A DNA stretch of 64,000 nt from Thermococcus sp. M39 (GTDB taxonomy: Archaea > Methanobacteriota_B > Thermococci > Thermococcales > Thermococcaceae). The notes below the pieces were generated by a model. It had not been told where the DNA came from, made no database searches, and saw nothing but the letters and a program-made list of their open reading frames with translations. Numbering within the stretch: position 1 is the stretch's first letter; the number at the start of each line of letters is the position of its first letter. Positions 1 to 8,660 of the stretch are shown piece by piece. The stretch is taken from assembly GCF_012027325.1 (NCBI RefSeq), contig NZ_SNUG01000006.1, forward strand, positions 29,788 through 93,787, read 5' to 3'. A program made the position numbers and the translations under genes.

Positions 1-155
1 CATTGTTTATAGGCTTCGAGATTTGTAACCTCGGGGTTAACAGGGTCGTGGTTTACAAAGTCAGGGGTAAGGAGCTCATCTGCTACAGCCAAGTTTCCTT
101 GGTTCCAAAATTCTTCGACTAATCGCTCAATGATCTTAGTCTTTTCTGTTGTCAT
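1..155 (-). CDS. SnoaL-like / ester cyclase family protein, C-terminus outside window
   Basis: Only the first 51 codons lie inside the window. The start ATG at 155-153 is preceded by an excellent AAAGGAGGTGATAAAAC ribosome binding site. The visible residues (a short helix ending EEFWNQGNL, then LLTPDFVNHDP) match the N-terminus of SnoaL-like polyketide cyclase / ester cyclase proteins, small cone-shaped alpha+beta-barrel proteins of the NTF2 superfamily. The substrate cannot be inferred. A TATA-like GTGTATATAC at about 280-290 on the minus strand would give a leader of roughly 100 nt. Family assignment rests on a short stretch only. Confidence 0.7.
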   Translation of the reverse strand, partial: MTTEKTKIIERLVEEFWNQGNLAVADELLTPDFVNHDPVNPEVTNLEAYKQ

Positions 156-409
156 GTTTTATCACCTCCTTTTACGTTTTTATGCTGTTATTTCACTCCA
201 AAGCGACGCATTTGAACTTTTGGCGAGTTTCTGAATTTGTCCATATGCTGCTTCTCATATTTATTAAGTCAAAAACAAGTATATACACCTTTTGGTTATG
301 TTAAATTCTTTATAAATAATCCAGAATAAAGCAGATGTTAATTTTTTATCAATATCAAAACAATTCTAGATATTTTTAAAACAAAAAGGCAAATATAAAA
401 AGAATAAAA

Positions 410-1117
410 TCACTTCAAAATTATCCTTGCATCAACTATAACTGCACCCTCACCTTCGTTGTAAACGAACACTGGGTTCAAGTCCATCTCTTTTATGTAG
501 TCTTTTAGATCGTCAACAAGCTCTGAAACTTTTAACATCATGTCAACCAATGCTTTCATGTCAGCTGGTGGCTCTCCTCTTGCACCAGCCAGGATTGGGT
601 AACCTCTAATGCTCTTTATCATTGCCCAAGCATCTTTCTCCTCAATTGGAATAATTCTAAATGTAACATCCTTGAGGATTTCGACGAAGATGCCACCAAG
701 ACCGAACATTATTGCATGTCCAAACTGCGGATCTTCAGTTACACCAATGATGACTTCTCTCCCAGGTTTAAGCATTGGAGCAACCAAAACCCCTAAGATC
801 TCTGCATCTGGGCGATATTTTTTGGCATTTTCGTGAATCTCCTCCCACTTCTTCTTTAGCTCTTCCTCGTTCTTGATGTTAAGAACAACAACCTTTGCGT
901 CGCTCTTGTGGAGTATTTGGGGTGACATCAGCTTGAGAACAACTGGATAGCCAAGTTCTTTTGCATATTCGAGAGCCTCATCAAGAGTCTTTGCAAGCTT
1001 CTCATTTGGAACAGGCAGGCCATAAGCCTTCAAAACTTGCTTTGCCTCATATTCAACTAAGGCTTTTCTGCCCTTGCTCAAAACATCTTCAATAACTTTC
1101 AAAGCTTCCTCTTTCAT
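410..1117 (-). CDS. acdB: Acetyl-CoA synthetase (ADP-forming) beta subunit
   Basis: This is the ATP-grasp small subunit (235 aa; family about 230) of ADP-forming acyl-CoA synthetase, which converts acyl-CoA, ADP and phosphate to acid, CoA and ATP, the main substrate-level phosphorylation step of peptide and sugar fermentation in Thermococcales. The phosphohistidine-relay site is visible as ILHKSD with His at residue 70, followed by the glycine-rich GLGGIF of the ATP-grasp fold. The start is the ATG at 1117, after GGGGAGTGA; the in-frame GTG at 1126 lies inside that site. It is 5 nt downstream of the alpha gene, so the two form an operon. From memory, Pyrococcus ACD I subunits are encoded apart while ACD II subunits are adjacent, so the isozyme and substrate range are open. 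Confidence 0.93.
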   Translation of the reverse strand: MKEEALKVIEDVLSKGRKALVEYEAKQVLKAYGLPVPNEKLAKTLDEALEYAKELGYPVVLKLMSPQILHKSDAKVVVLNIKNEEELKKKWEEIHENAKKYRPDAEILGVLVAPMLKPGREVIIGVTEDPQFGHAIMFGLGGIFVEILKDVTFRIIPIEEKDAWAMIKSIRGYPILAGARGEPPADMKALVDMMLKVSELVDDLKDYIKEMDLNPVFVYNEGEGAVIVDARIILK

Positions 1118-1122
1118 AAAAA

Positions 1123-2544
1123 TCACTCCCCTTTAACCTTCTCCAAATATTTTGCGTATTGGACAAGACCGGCTAAAGCTCTAACTCCTCTCTCAGGCGT
1201 TGGATATACCGGAACCCCCTTCTCCTCAAGCAGCTTTGCATAGTATTCTGTCTTCTTACCACCCATTGCAACTGCTACAATTGGCTTCTCACTCTTCTTT
1301 GCATAGTCCGCTAGGATTTCAATTATTTCCTCTTCGTTAAGGAGCGGCACTTGGAAGAGAACTATTACTAAGATAGCGTCAACATTCGGGTCGTTTACAA
1401 AGCCCTCAATTGCAATCTTGTATCTTTGAGCGTCTGTATCACCAACAACATCAGTTGGGTTTCCTGCAACTGCATGTGGTGGGAAGTTCTCCTTAAGGAA
1501 CTTGAGGGTTTCTTCGCTGAGCTGTGCCATCTTCAAGCCGAACTTAGCAACTGCGTCACTTGCCATAACTCCGGCTCCACCGCCATCTGTAATTATTCCA
1601 ATCCTATCGCCTTTTGGAAGCTTGCACTTTGCAAAGGCCTTAGCAACATCGAACATATGTTCAAAGTCTTCAGCTCTAATTATTCCAGTTTGCTTGAAGA
1701 CAGCATCGTAAATAACATCCGCCCCTGCCAATGAACCAGTGTGTGATGAGGCAGCTTTTGCTCCATACTCAGTTCTTCCACTCTTCAGTGCAATGACGGG
1801 TTTTACTTTTGTTATCCTCTTTGCAGCTTCAATGAACTTTCTACCATCCTTAACCCCTTCAATGTAGAAGGTGACAACTTTAATTTGGTCGTCATAAATG
1901 AAATAGTCCATTAAATCAGCATCGTCTACATCTATTTTATTGCCATAGCTGACCATTTTTCCAATTCCTATCCCAGCCAAAGCAGCCCAGTCAAGCATTG
2001 CTGCTGCGAAGGCTCCACTTTGAGAAACGAAAGCTATTGGGCCACTCTTTGGTCTGTCCATCTTTTCTTCTGGTAAAAACACAGTGTCTACACCTGTGTC
2101 TGGAACGTAAACACCAACACAGTTTGGTCCGATGACCCTAATTCCATTTGCCTTTGCTATTTCATAGATTTCTCTCTCCAATTTCTTCCCTTCCTCACCA
2201 AGCTCTCCAAAACCACCTGTGATAATTATAACTGCCTTGATGCCCTTCTCTGCAATCTCTCTCATTGTAGCTGGGACAAATGGTGCAGGAATAGAGATGA
2301 CAGCCAAGTCTGTGTCGTCAGGGAGTTCTTTAACACTCTTATAGACTTTATATCCCTCGATTTCATCAAGCTTTGGATTTACAGGATAAATGTTGCCCTT
2401 AAAAATCCCTAGCTCCTTGTTCCTCTTGAAGTTCTCAAAAATGACGTTTCCAACCTTTCCTTTTTTGTTTGTTGCTCCAATGATAGCGACTGCTTTTGGT
2501 TCAAAAAAAGGTTTCAATTCTTCAACGATTTTTGGCATTTCCAT
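1123..2544 (-). CDS. acdA: Acetyl-CoA synthetase (ADP-forming) alpha subunit
   Basis: Large subunit (473 aa) of the alpha2beta2 ADP-forming acyl-CoA synthetase. The order is a CoA-binding Rossmann domain at the N-terminus (KAVAIIGATN near residue 20), then two succinyl-CoA-ligase-like domains; the phosphorylated histidine is in SSHTGSLAG near residue 265. It works with the ATP-grasp subunit encoded directly downstream. I chose the ATG at 2544 because AAAGGTGATAGAA places it correctly; the GTG at 2553 overlaps the binding site and another ATG lies at 2538. A TATA-like CTTTTATAC on the minus strand near 2627-2640 is the likely operon promoter. Which acyl group is preferred cannot be read from the sequence. 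Confidence 0.93.
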   Translation of the reverse strand: MEMPKIVEELKPFFEPKAVAIIGATNKKGKVGNVIFENFKRNKELGIFKGNIYPVNPKLDEIEGYKVYKSVKELPDDTDLAVISIPAPFVPATMREIAEKGIKAVIIITGGFGELGEEGKKLEREIYEIAKANGIRVIGPNCVGVYVPDTGVDTVFLPEEKMDRPKSGPIAFVSQSGAFAAAMLDWAALAGIGIGKMVSYGNKIDVDDADLMDYFIYDDQIKVVTFYIEGVKDGRKFIEAAKRITKVKPVIALKSGRTEYGAKAASSHTGSLAGADVIYDAVFKQTGIIRAEDFEHMFDVAKAFAKCKLPKGDRIGIITDGGGAGVMASDAVAKFGLKMAQLSEETLKFLKENFPPHAVAGNPTDVVGDTDAQRYKIAIEGFVNDPNVDAILVIVLFQVPLLNEEEIIEILADYAKKSEKPIVAVAMGGKKTEYYAKLLEEKGVPVYPTPERGVRALAGLVQYAKYLEKVKGE

Positions 2545-2711
2545 TTCTATCACCTTTAGTTAAAAACTTTCGTTGAATAAGGCTTGCTTTCGAAGCTTTT
2601 TCCAATTAACTTTCTTCCTTTCGCTGTATAAAAGTTTTATGTATGTCAAATAGAATCCTTGATGAATTGGAAGCTGCATTGGTGATAATAACTTGGAAAG
2701 AATGTCCAAGA

Positions 2712-3476
2712 TTATTTTAGATAACTTTTCAAAAATTCAAGGCTCTTTTTGAAATCATCTAAACTCCTAACCTCTAAACTCCATGTGATGTTCTTGGGCA
2801 ATATCTCGAGCACATCATCCCAAGGTATTATCCCATCACCCAGCGCTAAGTGAGAATCATTCTTTCCATCGTTGTCATGTAGATGGATGTGAATTATCCT
2901 GTCCCCTAAGAGTTCCAAAAATTCTGCATAATTTTTGGTTACTGTGTATAAATGTCCAACATCGAAAGTTACGTAGAGATTTGTGCCATCAATTAAATTA
3001 TATATTCTATCAGCAGTTTGACCATCCAAAATTGGGAATTTTGGCATATTTTCAAGAGCAACTTTAACCCCTATTTTTTCAGCAACTCTGTCAATCTCTT
3101 CCAAAGAGCGTTTGTGGACTTTTTCATAAGCTTTTGGGAATTTTAAGCTCAGCGGTGAATAGTGTCCTGGGTGAAGAACAACCAAGAGGGATCCCATTTC
3201 ATGCGCAATTTCAAGGGTTTCAAAGATTGTTTCAAGCATCACCCTCCGGAGCTTTTCACTGAGTGCAGCAATGTTTAGGTCACTGAACGGGGCATGGATG
3301 ATGTTTTTCAGCCCATAACTCTCTAGGGCTTCGAGATGAGGTTTGTAGTTATACTTGTCCAGCACGTGGTAGCCTTCATCCATTATTTCAACAAAGTCTA
3401 GAGGGAATTCTCTAAATTTGTATAGGGCCACTCCCAAACTTTTGTCAAATAATGCATACGTTGAGACACCTATCAA
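2712..3476 (-). CDS. Sugar phosphate isomerase/epimerase-like TIM-barrel protein
   Basis: The 254-aa protein has the pattern of the AP-endonuclease-2/xylose-isomerase-like TIM barrel: an N-terminal IGVSTYALFD strand, HAPFSDLN, LVVLHPGH, LENMP with the metal-ligand Glu, VTFDVGH with Asp-His, and IHIHLHDNDG with the conserved histidines, ending in WSLEVR. Such proteins bind divalent metals and isomerise sugars or, more rarely, act on DNA; the substrate is unknown. The proposed start is TTG at 3476, 1 nt after the stop of the transporter gene and properly spaced from GGTGGT; upstream in-frame TTG (3491) and GTG codons have no good site. Probably co-transcribed with the transporter. Confidence 0.8.
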   Translation of the reverse strand: MIGVSTYALFDKSLGVALYKFREFPLDFVEIMDEGYHVLDKYNYKPHLEALESYGLKNIIHAPFSDLNIAALSEKLRRVMLETIFETLEIAHEMGSLLVVLHPGHYSPLSLKFPKAYEKVHKRSLEEIDRVAEKIGVKVALENMPKFPILDGQTADRIYNLIDGTNLYVTFDVGHLYTVTKNYAEFLELLGDRIIHIHLHDNDGKNDSHLALGDGIIPWDDVLEILPKNITWSLEVRSLDDFKKSLEFLKSYLK

Positions 3477-3477
3477 T

Positions 3478-4653
3478 TTAACCACCCACAATGAGCTTTG
3501 CTATTAAAACCGCGTATATTGTTCCAAAGATATCGCTGTTGTTTGAAATGAGTGGAATCGCAACATTGTCTGGATCTATATCCTTCTTAAAGAGGAAGTA
3601 TGAGATCGTGTAGGAGTAAAGCATGATTAAGAGAGCCATGAAGGGATAAGTTAAGGTGAGCTCAAGTGAGAATGTAACCTTTATTCCGAGCATAAGTCTT
3701 GCAATCAAGATTCCAAAGATGTTAATTAAGAGTCCTATGATTGGTGTGGTTGCGAATAAGGAAAGTATATCCAAGAAAGGCTCCAGCGAGAGATACCTTT
3801 CTATCTCACCTAAATGAAGCTTCGTTGAAGTTTTTGCTGCTATAACTGAACCATAGTTTCCAAAACTGCTCAGTAGAGATGGATAAGCAAATCCCAGAAT
3901 TACGGATGCTTGAATTAAATGGCTGAACCTCTCAAGGGTGAATCCAGAGATTAATGAAAGCAGAGCTAAGAATGTGATTATAACAAACAGCTCCTTAAAT
4001 TCCAAGAGCTCACTCTTCCTTATCCTGCTAGTCTCTACTAAGAAAATCAACAGCCCAATAAGGAGAAGATTCGATATCCAAAATGCTAGCTTGAATGACT
4101 CCAGAATTAGAATGAACATAATCAGTGAAGGGATCGTGAGTAAATCCCCCACAGATGCAACTAACGGGGCAGCGACGCTATCTGGGTCCGTTCCTTTTTT
4201 GAAGGAGAATATTGTAACAAATGCAGTAAAATAACCTAATAATAACGATACTAAAATTGTGGAGCTAATGACTATGAGCAGAATTTGGAATGCATGATAG
4301 CGTATGCCTTTAATCACACCAACTGCCCACAAAATGGTAACGGGTATTAAGGAGAGTATCATTGCAATTACAATGTTTCTCAGAACTTTCTTTTCTCGAA
4401 TCCTCGGCTCCAAATCACCCAAATAGAGCATCGTTGAAAATCGAGACGCCATAGAGCCAAAGACATTTCCCCTCAAGCCCATCATTCCGGGGAGAATCAC
4501 CAAGATACCAGGATAAGTAGAACGAATCTTGTTGAAATATTTACCCAGAAAAGTCCCTCCAAAGAACCCAATTATCAATGAGACTACTAGTGACGCTAAT
4601 GTTGCAGTGTATGCCTCTCTCAGCTTCTCTTTCAAGTCCAAAAGGACTGTCAT
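3478..4653 (-). CDS. MgtE-type divalent cation transporter with two tandem MgtE domains
   Basis: A 391-aa integral membrane protein with two copies of the MgtE/SLC41 channel domain. Repeat 1 carries PGMMGLRGNVFGS and later GTDPDSVAAPLV; repeat 2 carries SSFGNYGSVIAAKTST and DIDPDNVAIPLI. These glycine-rich and Asp-Pro-Asp segments are the family hallmarks lining the ion path for Mg2+ or related divalent ions. The cytoplasmic N and CBS domains of bacterial MgtE are absent, as in archaeal and SLC41 forms. The ATG at 4653 follows the strong site GGAGGGGGAGGGCG. A TATA-like TTTTATATACC lies near 4697-4711 on the minus strand. The ion carried is inferred from the family. Confidence 0.85.
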   Translation of the reverse strand: MTVLLDLKEKLREAYTATLASLVVSLIIGFFGGTFLGKYFNKIRSTYPGILVILPGMMGLRGNVFGSMASRFSTMLYLGDLEPRIREKKVLRNIVIAMILSLIPVTILWAVGVIKGIRYHAFQILLIVISSTILVSLLLGYFTAFVTIFSFKKGTDPDSVAAPLVASVGDLLTIPSLIMFILILESFKLAFWISNLLLIGLLIFLVETSRIRKSELLEFKELFVIITFLALLSLISGFTLERFSHLIQASVILGFAYPSLLSSFGNYGSVIAAKTSTKLHLGEIERYLSLEPFLDILSLFATTPIIGLLINIFGILIARLMLGIKVTFSLELTLTYPFMALLIMLYSYTISYFLFKKDIDPDNVAIPLISNNSDIFGTIYAVLIAKLIVGG

Positions 4654-4718
4654 CGCCCTCCCCCTCCATCTCTGGCACCCCTTTTGGAGTCAACAATTAG
4701 GTATATAAAATTTCTTGA

Positions 4719-5438
4719 CTAAGTTTTTCTTATCTCTTCATCACTAATAAGGCCTTTTGCATACGGGCAGAGCCCTCTTAGAGGACATTCGTCACATTTT
4801 GGGCTTATTGGACGGCAGATTGCTTTTCCGTGATCTACCATGGCATGATTCACATAAATCCACAGCTCTTTGGGAATGAGCTTCATGAGATATTCCTCAA
4901 CTTTTTCGGGTGAAACTTTAGGGGGAGCTAAGCCTAAACGTTTGCTTATTCTGTTCACATGGGTATCAACAGGAATCGCTTGATAGCCGAAGCCATAAGC
5001 CAAAACAATGTTCGCACATTTTCTTCCAATGCCTGGCAGTTTAACAAGCTCATCCAATGTGTCGGGAACTTTTCCACCGTATTTTTCCAGAATTGTTCGG
5101 GAGCATTCAACAATCCATTTTCCTTTATTTTTCCACAGACCTACGCCATTCTCTTTTAGGAGCTTTTGAACATCTTCAACTTTAGCATTTGCTAAATCGT
5201 GAATTGTGGGATATTTTTTGAAAAGAGCATCACTAGCTTTGTCTGTTGTCTCATCTTTGGTTCTCTGGGAAATTATGCACCTAATTAAAGTGAAAAATGG
5301 ATCTCCTTGTAGAATCTCGTTCATACTCCTACGTGGATACATCTCCATCAGTTTTTTTACAATCTTAACTGCCCTCTCTTTCTTTTCTTCCCAGCTCTCC
5401 TCAAAAGTGAATGAGCCTGAGCTTTTTTCCATTTTCAT
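4719..5438 (-). CDS. nth: Endonuclease III, DNA glycosylase/AP lyase
   Basis: Base-excision repair enzyme that removes oxidised pyrimidines and nicks the abasic site. The 239-aa protein shows the helix-hairpin-helix LPGIGRKCA with the catalytic lysine, the catalytic aspartate in PVDTHVNR, and a C-terminal [4Fe-4S] ligand set C-x6-C-x2-C-x5-C (CRPISPKC, then CPLRGLC). The ATG at 5438 follows GGTGGTAGTTT and lies inside the end of the upstream gene (38-nt overlap), which suggests translational coupling. Length and motifs are complete. The start could also be the second ATG two codons later. Confidence 0.95.
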   Translation of the reverse strand: MKMEKSSGSFTFEESWEEKKERAVKIVKKLMEMYPRRSMNEILQGDPFFTLIRCIISQRTKDETTDKASDALFKKYPTIHDLANAKVEDVQKLLKENGVGLWKNKGKWIVECSRTILEKYGGKVPDTLDELVKLPGIGRKCANIVLAYGFGYQAIPVDTHVNRISKRLGLAPPKVSPEKVEEYLMKLIPKELWIYVNHAMVDHGKAICRPISPKCDECPLRGLCPYAKGLISDEEIRKT

Positions 5439-5835
5439 AAACTACCACCAGCGTGTTTTTAGTTCCCCTAACTTCTTTAAGTCCTTCGAATTTTTCATTA
5501 TAAATCTTGTGTCCCCTTTTACTCAAAACTAGAACTTCATCGTCAAATACTAGCGTAATGCCATTTTCGAGCAGTATAATGTTTTTAATGGCTTTGTCAA
5601 ATTCAAAATCTAAGATTAATTCCCTCCCAGATGAAAGCTCTATTTTTGTGTCCTCCTTCACTTTAAACTCCTTAGGCTCTGCGTAAATAACTTCAAATTT
5701 CAACTGCTTCCCTAATAAGTCAATTTCGACAATTTCTCCTTCCTTAACTTCTTTACCTTTAATCTTTGCCTTTAAGATGTCAATGAACTCTGGGGGAAGT
5801 TCTACTTCAAAGAGAGGTTTAAGAATGAGCCTCAT
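5401..5835 (-). CDS. Small beta-rich protein resembling Cdc48 N-domain-like archaeal proteins
   Basis: A 144-aa protein starting MRLILKPLFEV, rich in alternating hydrophobic strands. Residues about 1-75 (ending EPKEFKVKEDTKIEL) resemble the Cdc48/VAT N-terminal double-psi-barrel substrate-binding region, and the second half looks like a separate small beta domain. No ATPase motif is present. The ATG at 5835 has a GGGGATGCGAA binding site; a longer in-frame GTG-start reading would be unsupported. It is translationally coupled to nth. The Cdc48-like reading is a pattern impression, so the function should be treated as unknown. Confidence 0.6.
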   Translation of the reverse strand: MRLILKPLFEVELPPEFIDILKAKIKGKEVKEGEIVEIDLLGKQLKFEVIYAEPKEFKVKEDTKIELSSGRELILDFEFDKAIKNIILLENGITLVFDDEVLVLSKRGHKIYNEKFEGLKEVRGTKNTLVVVYENGKKLRLIHF

Positions 5836-5937
5836 TTCGCATCCCCAATAAAAATAATCCTTACCACACTTAAAAGAGTATTCATCTTTCGATACCCTCC
5901 AAAGATATTTTGTACTCCAGCCATACAAACTTACCGA

Positions 5938-5980
5938 AAGATTTATAACGTCAAATATATCGATCGATATATCGAGGTGA
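5938..5980 (+). promoter_or_regulatory. Promoter, perfect 18-bp palindrome and RBS of the PadR operon
   Basis: A TATA box (ATTTATAAC, about 5941-5949) is followed by ATATATCGATCGATATAT at 5955-5972, a perfect inverted repeat that would cover the transcription start, and then by GAGGTGA at 5974-5980 just before the TTG start. The position between TATA and start is where a bound repressor would block initiation, so autorepression by the PadR protein encoded immediately downstream is the natural reading (inference). Confidence 0.75.
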
Positions 5981-5986
5981 AGAATA

Positions 5987-6451
5987 TTGGAGCGACCAAA
6001 GTTTAAAGGACATCTTAAGCTACTCGTGCTTCATCTGTTGAGTAAAGAACCAATGCACGGTTATGCGATAATGAAAGGACTCGAAGAGAGGTTTGGAATT
6101 CCAGCTCCAAGTGCTGGAGTGATATATCCAATCCTATTCAGCTTGAAGCGCGCTGGACTTATTGAAACAATAGGAACTGGACAGAGGGAGAAAAAAATCT
6201 ACAAGATAACAGAAAATGGCATTGAGTACCTAAAAGAGCATGAAGATGAGCTGAAGGAAGCAATCAAGCTCGCAAGAATTTACAGAGAGTTTTCTGAGAT
6301 GGGAGGGAAAGAGCTTAGAGAAGCATTCAAGTTGATTTTTGACAACTTTGATAACCTTACAGAAAAGCAGAAGGAAGAGCTTTCCAAGATAATAAGGGAG
6401 TTCGCAAAGAGAATCAAGTTCATTGTGGAATTTGGTGGTTCATATGAGTGA
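5987..6451 (+). CDS. PadR family transcriptional regulator
   Basis: A 154-aa regulator with the PadR winged helix: LKLLVLHLLSKEPMHGYAIM near the N-terminus, the wing region SAGVIYPILFSLKRAGLIE, and a C-terminal helical dimerisation tail. PadR proteins are usually ligand-released repressors, often controlling exporters. The start is TTG at 5987, set by GAGGTGA 6 nt upstream; no ATG is available. Its gene overlaps the next one by 8 nt and heads an operon with a ferredoxin-like protein and an ABC-2 exporter. The palindrome upstream is the likely operator. The ligand is unknown. Confidence 0.92.
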   Translation: MERPKFKGHLKLLVLHLLSKEPMHGYAIMKGLEERFGIPAPSAGVIYPILFSLKRAGLIETIGTGQREKKIYKITENGIEYLKEHEDELKEAIKLARIYREFSEMGGKELREAFKLIFDNFDNLTEKQKEELSKIIREFAKRIKFIVEFGGSYE

Positions 6452-6848
6452 GGTAAAGAGCTGGAGAGAATATTACAAGGAGATGAAGCAAAAGGCTCCG
6501 CTGACAATTTACTACCCAATATGTGGCGGAGGGGAGGAATGCATAACTGTCTGTCCCTATGGCGAAAAAATTTGGAGCGTTGAGCCTATGAAGGTTTCCC
6601 TCTTTGGCTTCAATGAAAAAGTCCGTCTAAGGCCAGTTATGAAAAATCCAGAGCTATGTAAGGGGTGTTATCTATGCGTTGAAGCTTGCCCAACAGGCGC
6701 GCTGAGGCCTAGAGATAACCCCATTAAGCATTCATTCTTAACTCTCATTTACAATACCCTAAAGCTTCCGTTTAAGAAGAAATACAACATCAAGTTCGTT
6801 TTTCGCCCAGAACACGTTGAGAAGTTCAGGCGCAACAATGGGAGGTGA
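6444..6848 (+). CDS. Ferredoxin-like 4Fe-4S protein
   Basis: A 134-aa soluble protein with two cysteine clusters. The first is irregular (PICGGGEECITVCPYG) and the second is canonical C-x2-C-x2-C-x3-C (CKGCYLCVEACPTG), so it probably binds two [4Fe-4S] clusters. The C-terminal 35 residues are basic and aromatic. The ATG at 6444 follows GGTGGTT and overlaps the PadR stop. A ferredoxin-like protein between a PadR regulator and an ABC exporter is unusual: it may supply electrons to a reaction coupled to export or resistance, or act as a redox sensor. This role is inference only. Confidence 0.85.
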   Translation: MSEVKSWREYYKEMKQKAPLTIYYPICGGGEECITVCPYGEKIWSVEPMKVSLFGFNEKVRLRPVMKNPELCKGCYLCVEACPTGALRPRDNPIKHSFLTLIYNTLKLPFKKKYNIKFVFRPEHVEKFRRNNGR

Positions 6849-6853
6849 ATAAA

Positions 6854-7846
6854 ATGGAATATGCAATAATAGCTGATAATCTTGTTAAGAAATACGGAGA
6901 CTTCACAGCTGTTAAAGGCGTTTCATTTAAAGTCAGGAAGGGTGAGATATTTGCGTTTCTGGGACCAAATGGGGCGGGAAAGACCACAACAATTCACATG
7001 CTTGTTACACTGCTCAAACCAACCTCAGGAAAGGCCACTGTTGCTGGATATGATGTTGTAAAAGAACCAGATAAGGTTAGGAAAAAGATTGGAATAGTTT
7101 TTCAAGATCCAAGCTTGGATAGAGAGCTAACAGCTTACGAGAACATGTACATTCATGGAAAGATTTACGGACTAAGTGGGGACAAACTGAAGAAAAGAAT
7201 CATGGAAATGCTGAAATTTGTCGAGCTTGAGGAGTTCAAAGACAGGCAGGTAAAGTTTTTCAGCGGTGGAATGCAGAGAAGACTTGAAATTGCGAGGGCT
7301 TTGATTCATGAGCCAGAAGTCCTCTTCTTGGACGAGCCAACGATAGGATTAGATCCACAGACAAGAGCTCACATCTGGGAGTACATAAAAAGAATGAAGG
7401 AAGAGCATGAAATGACAATTTTCCTAACAACGCACTACATGGATGAAGCAGAGCAACTAGCTGACAGGATAGCAATCATTGACCATGGAAAAATCATAGC
7501 AGAGGGAACATCTGAAGAGCTCAAAAAGCTCATCGGAAATGACGTCATTTACATCAGAATAGCGAATGGAAAAGAAGGGATAAAATGCCTAAATGCCGAT
7601 TTCATAAGAGGCTGTAAGGTTCTTCCCGACGGAAGGGTTAGGCTCGAAGTTGTGAATGCTGCTGAAGCTCTGCCAAAGCTCTTTGAACTTGCTCAGCAAT
7701 ACGGCGTCAAAATCTTGGAAGTCACATACCACAGACCAACACTCAATGATGTGTTCTTGTATCTAACGGGTAGAGAACTAAGAGAAGAGAGTGCAAGCGG
7801 TTTTGACATGGCAAAAATAGCAGTCAGAAGGAGGTATATGAGATGA
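6854..7846 (+). CDS. ABC exporter ATP-binding protein, DrrA-like
   Basis: A 330-aa ATPase with Walker A GPNGAGKTTT, Q-loop, signature FSGGMQRRLEIARAL, Walker B VLFLDEPTIGLD and switch His in TTHYMDEAE. A C-terminal extension of about 90 residues matches the domain found in DrrA/CcmA-type ABC-2 exporters. The ATG at 6854 follows GGGAGGTGAATAAA. It overlaps the permease by 4 nt (ATGA), so the two surely form one transporter. The cargo is not indicated; drugs, lipids or antibiotics are usual for the family. Confidence 0.95.
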   Translation: MEYAIIADNLVKKYGDFTAVKGVSFKVRKGEIFAFLGPNGAGKTTTIHMLVTLLKPTSGKATVAGYDVVKEPDKVRKKIGIVFQDPSLDRELTAYENMYIHGKIYGLSGDKLKKRIMEMLKFVELEEFKDRQVKFFSGGMQRRLEIARALIHEPEVLFLDEPTIGLDPQTRAHIWEYIKRMKEEHEMTIFLTTHYMDEAEQLADRIAIIDHGKIIAEGTSEELKKLIGNDVIYIRIANGKEGIKCLNADFIRGCKVLPDGRVRLEVVNAAEALPKLFELAQQYGVKILEVTYHRPTLNDVFLYLTGRELREESASGFDMAKIAVRRRYMR

Positions 7847-8655
7847 AAGCTTTTACGACAATGGCTTATCGCCAGATTAAAAGATTCTTCAGAGCTAAAT
7901 CAAGAGTCATAGGAATGTTTGTGAATCCTTTGATGTGGCTTATATTCTTCGGACTAGGATGGAGCAAAGTCTTTAACTTCCCAATGGCGAGTGCACTCTT
8001 TGGAGGTGTTGACTACCTCTCATTCCTTGCACCGGGTATAACAGCAATGACGATCTTCAATGCAAGCTTCATAGCCGGAATAAGCGTCATCTGGGACAAG
8101 CAGTTTGGATTCCTCAAGGAGATTTTAGTTGCTCCAGCATCAAGGAAAGAAGCCATAGCTGGCAGAATAGTCGGGGACTCAATAATGGCAGTCCTCCAGG
8201 GATTGATTATCCTCTTATTGACCTTCACCATAGCAAGCAGCCTTAAGTTTTCCGGTGTGTTGCCAATGATACTCATAGGATTCCTGCTTGCAATAGCATT
8301 CTCAAGCTTCGGCGTCAGCATAGCTCTCAAGATGACAAGCATGGAAGGATTCCAAATGATAATGAGCTTTCTAATGCTCCCCCTAATGTTCCTCAGCGGA
8401 GCGTTTTATCCGGTTGAGACGATGCCAACATGGATGCAGTATTTAGCTTATATAAACCCACTAACCTACGCCGTTGATGCAGCAAGGCATGTATTGGTTA
8501 ACGCACCAACAACTGCAGCAGCTCCAATACCCGGCATACCAACAGTTTCACTCACGAGATTTTCGCTGATGACAGACATTGGTGTTCTGGCAGCCCTAGC
8601 CCTAGCATTCCTCATAATAGCCATGATTTCATTTGAAAAAGCAACAATTGAGTGA
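7843..8655 (+). CDS. ABC-2 type permease
   Basis: A 270-aa permease with about six membrane segments and the ABC-2 signature region (GFLKEILVAPASRKEAIAGR near residue 90; IMSFLMLPLMFLSGAFYPVE near residue 170; YINPLTYAVDAAR). It pairs with the ATPase encoded immediately upstream (ATGA overlap) to form a DrrAB-like exporter. It is the last gene of the PadR operon; pgk converges 6 nt downstream. Confidence 0.94.
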   Translation: MKAFTTMAYRQIKRFFRAKSRVIGMFVNPLMWLIFFGLGWSKVFNFPMASALFGGVDYLSFLAPGITAMTIFNASFIAGISVIWDKQFGFLKEILVAPASRKEAIAGRIVGDSIMAVLQGLIILLLTFTIASSLKFSGVLPMILIGFLLAIAFSSFGVSIALKMTSMEGFQMIMSFLMLPLMFLSGAFYPVETMPTWMQYLAYINPLTYAVDAARHVLVNAPTTAAAPIPGIPTVSLTRFSLMTDIGVLAALALAFLIIAMISFEKATIE

Positions 8656-8660
8656 AGGTG

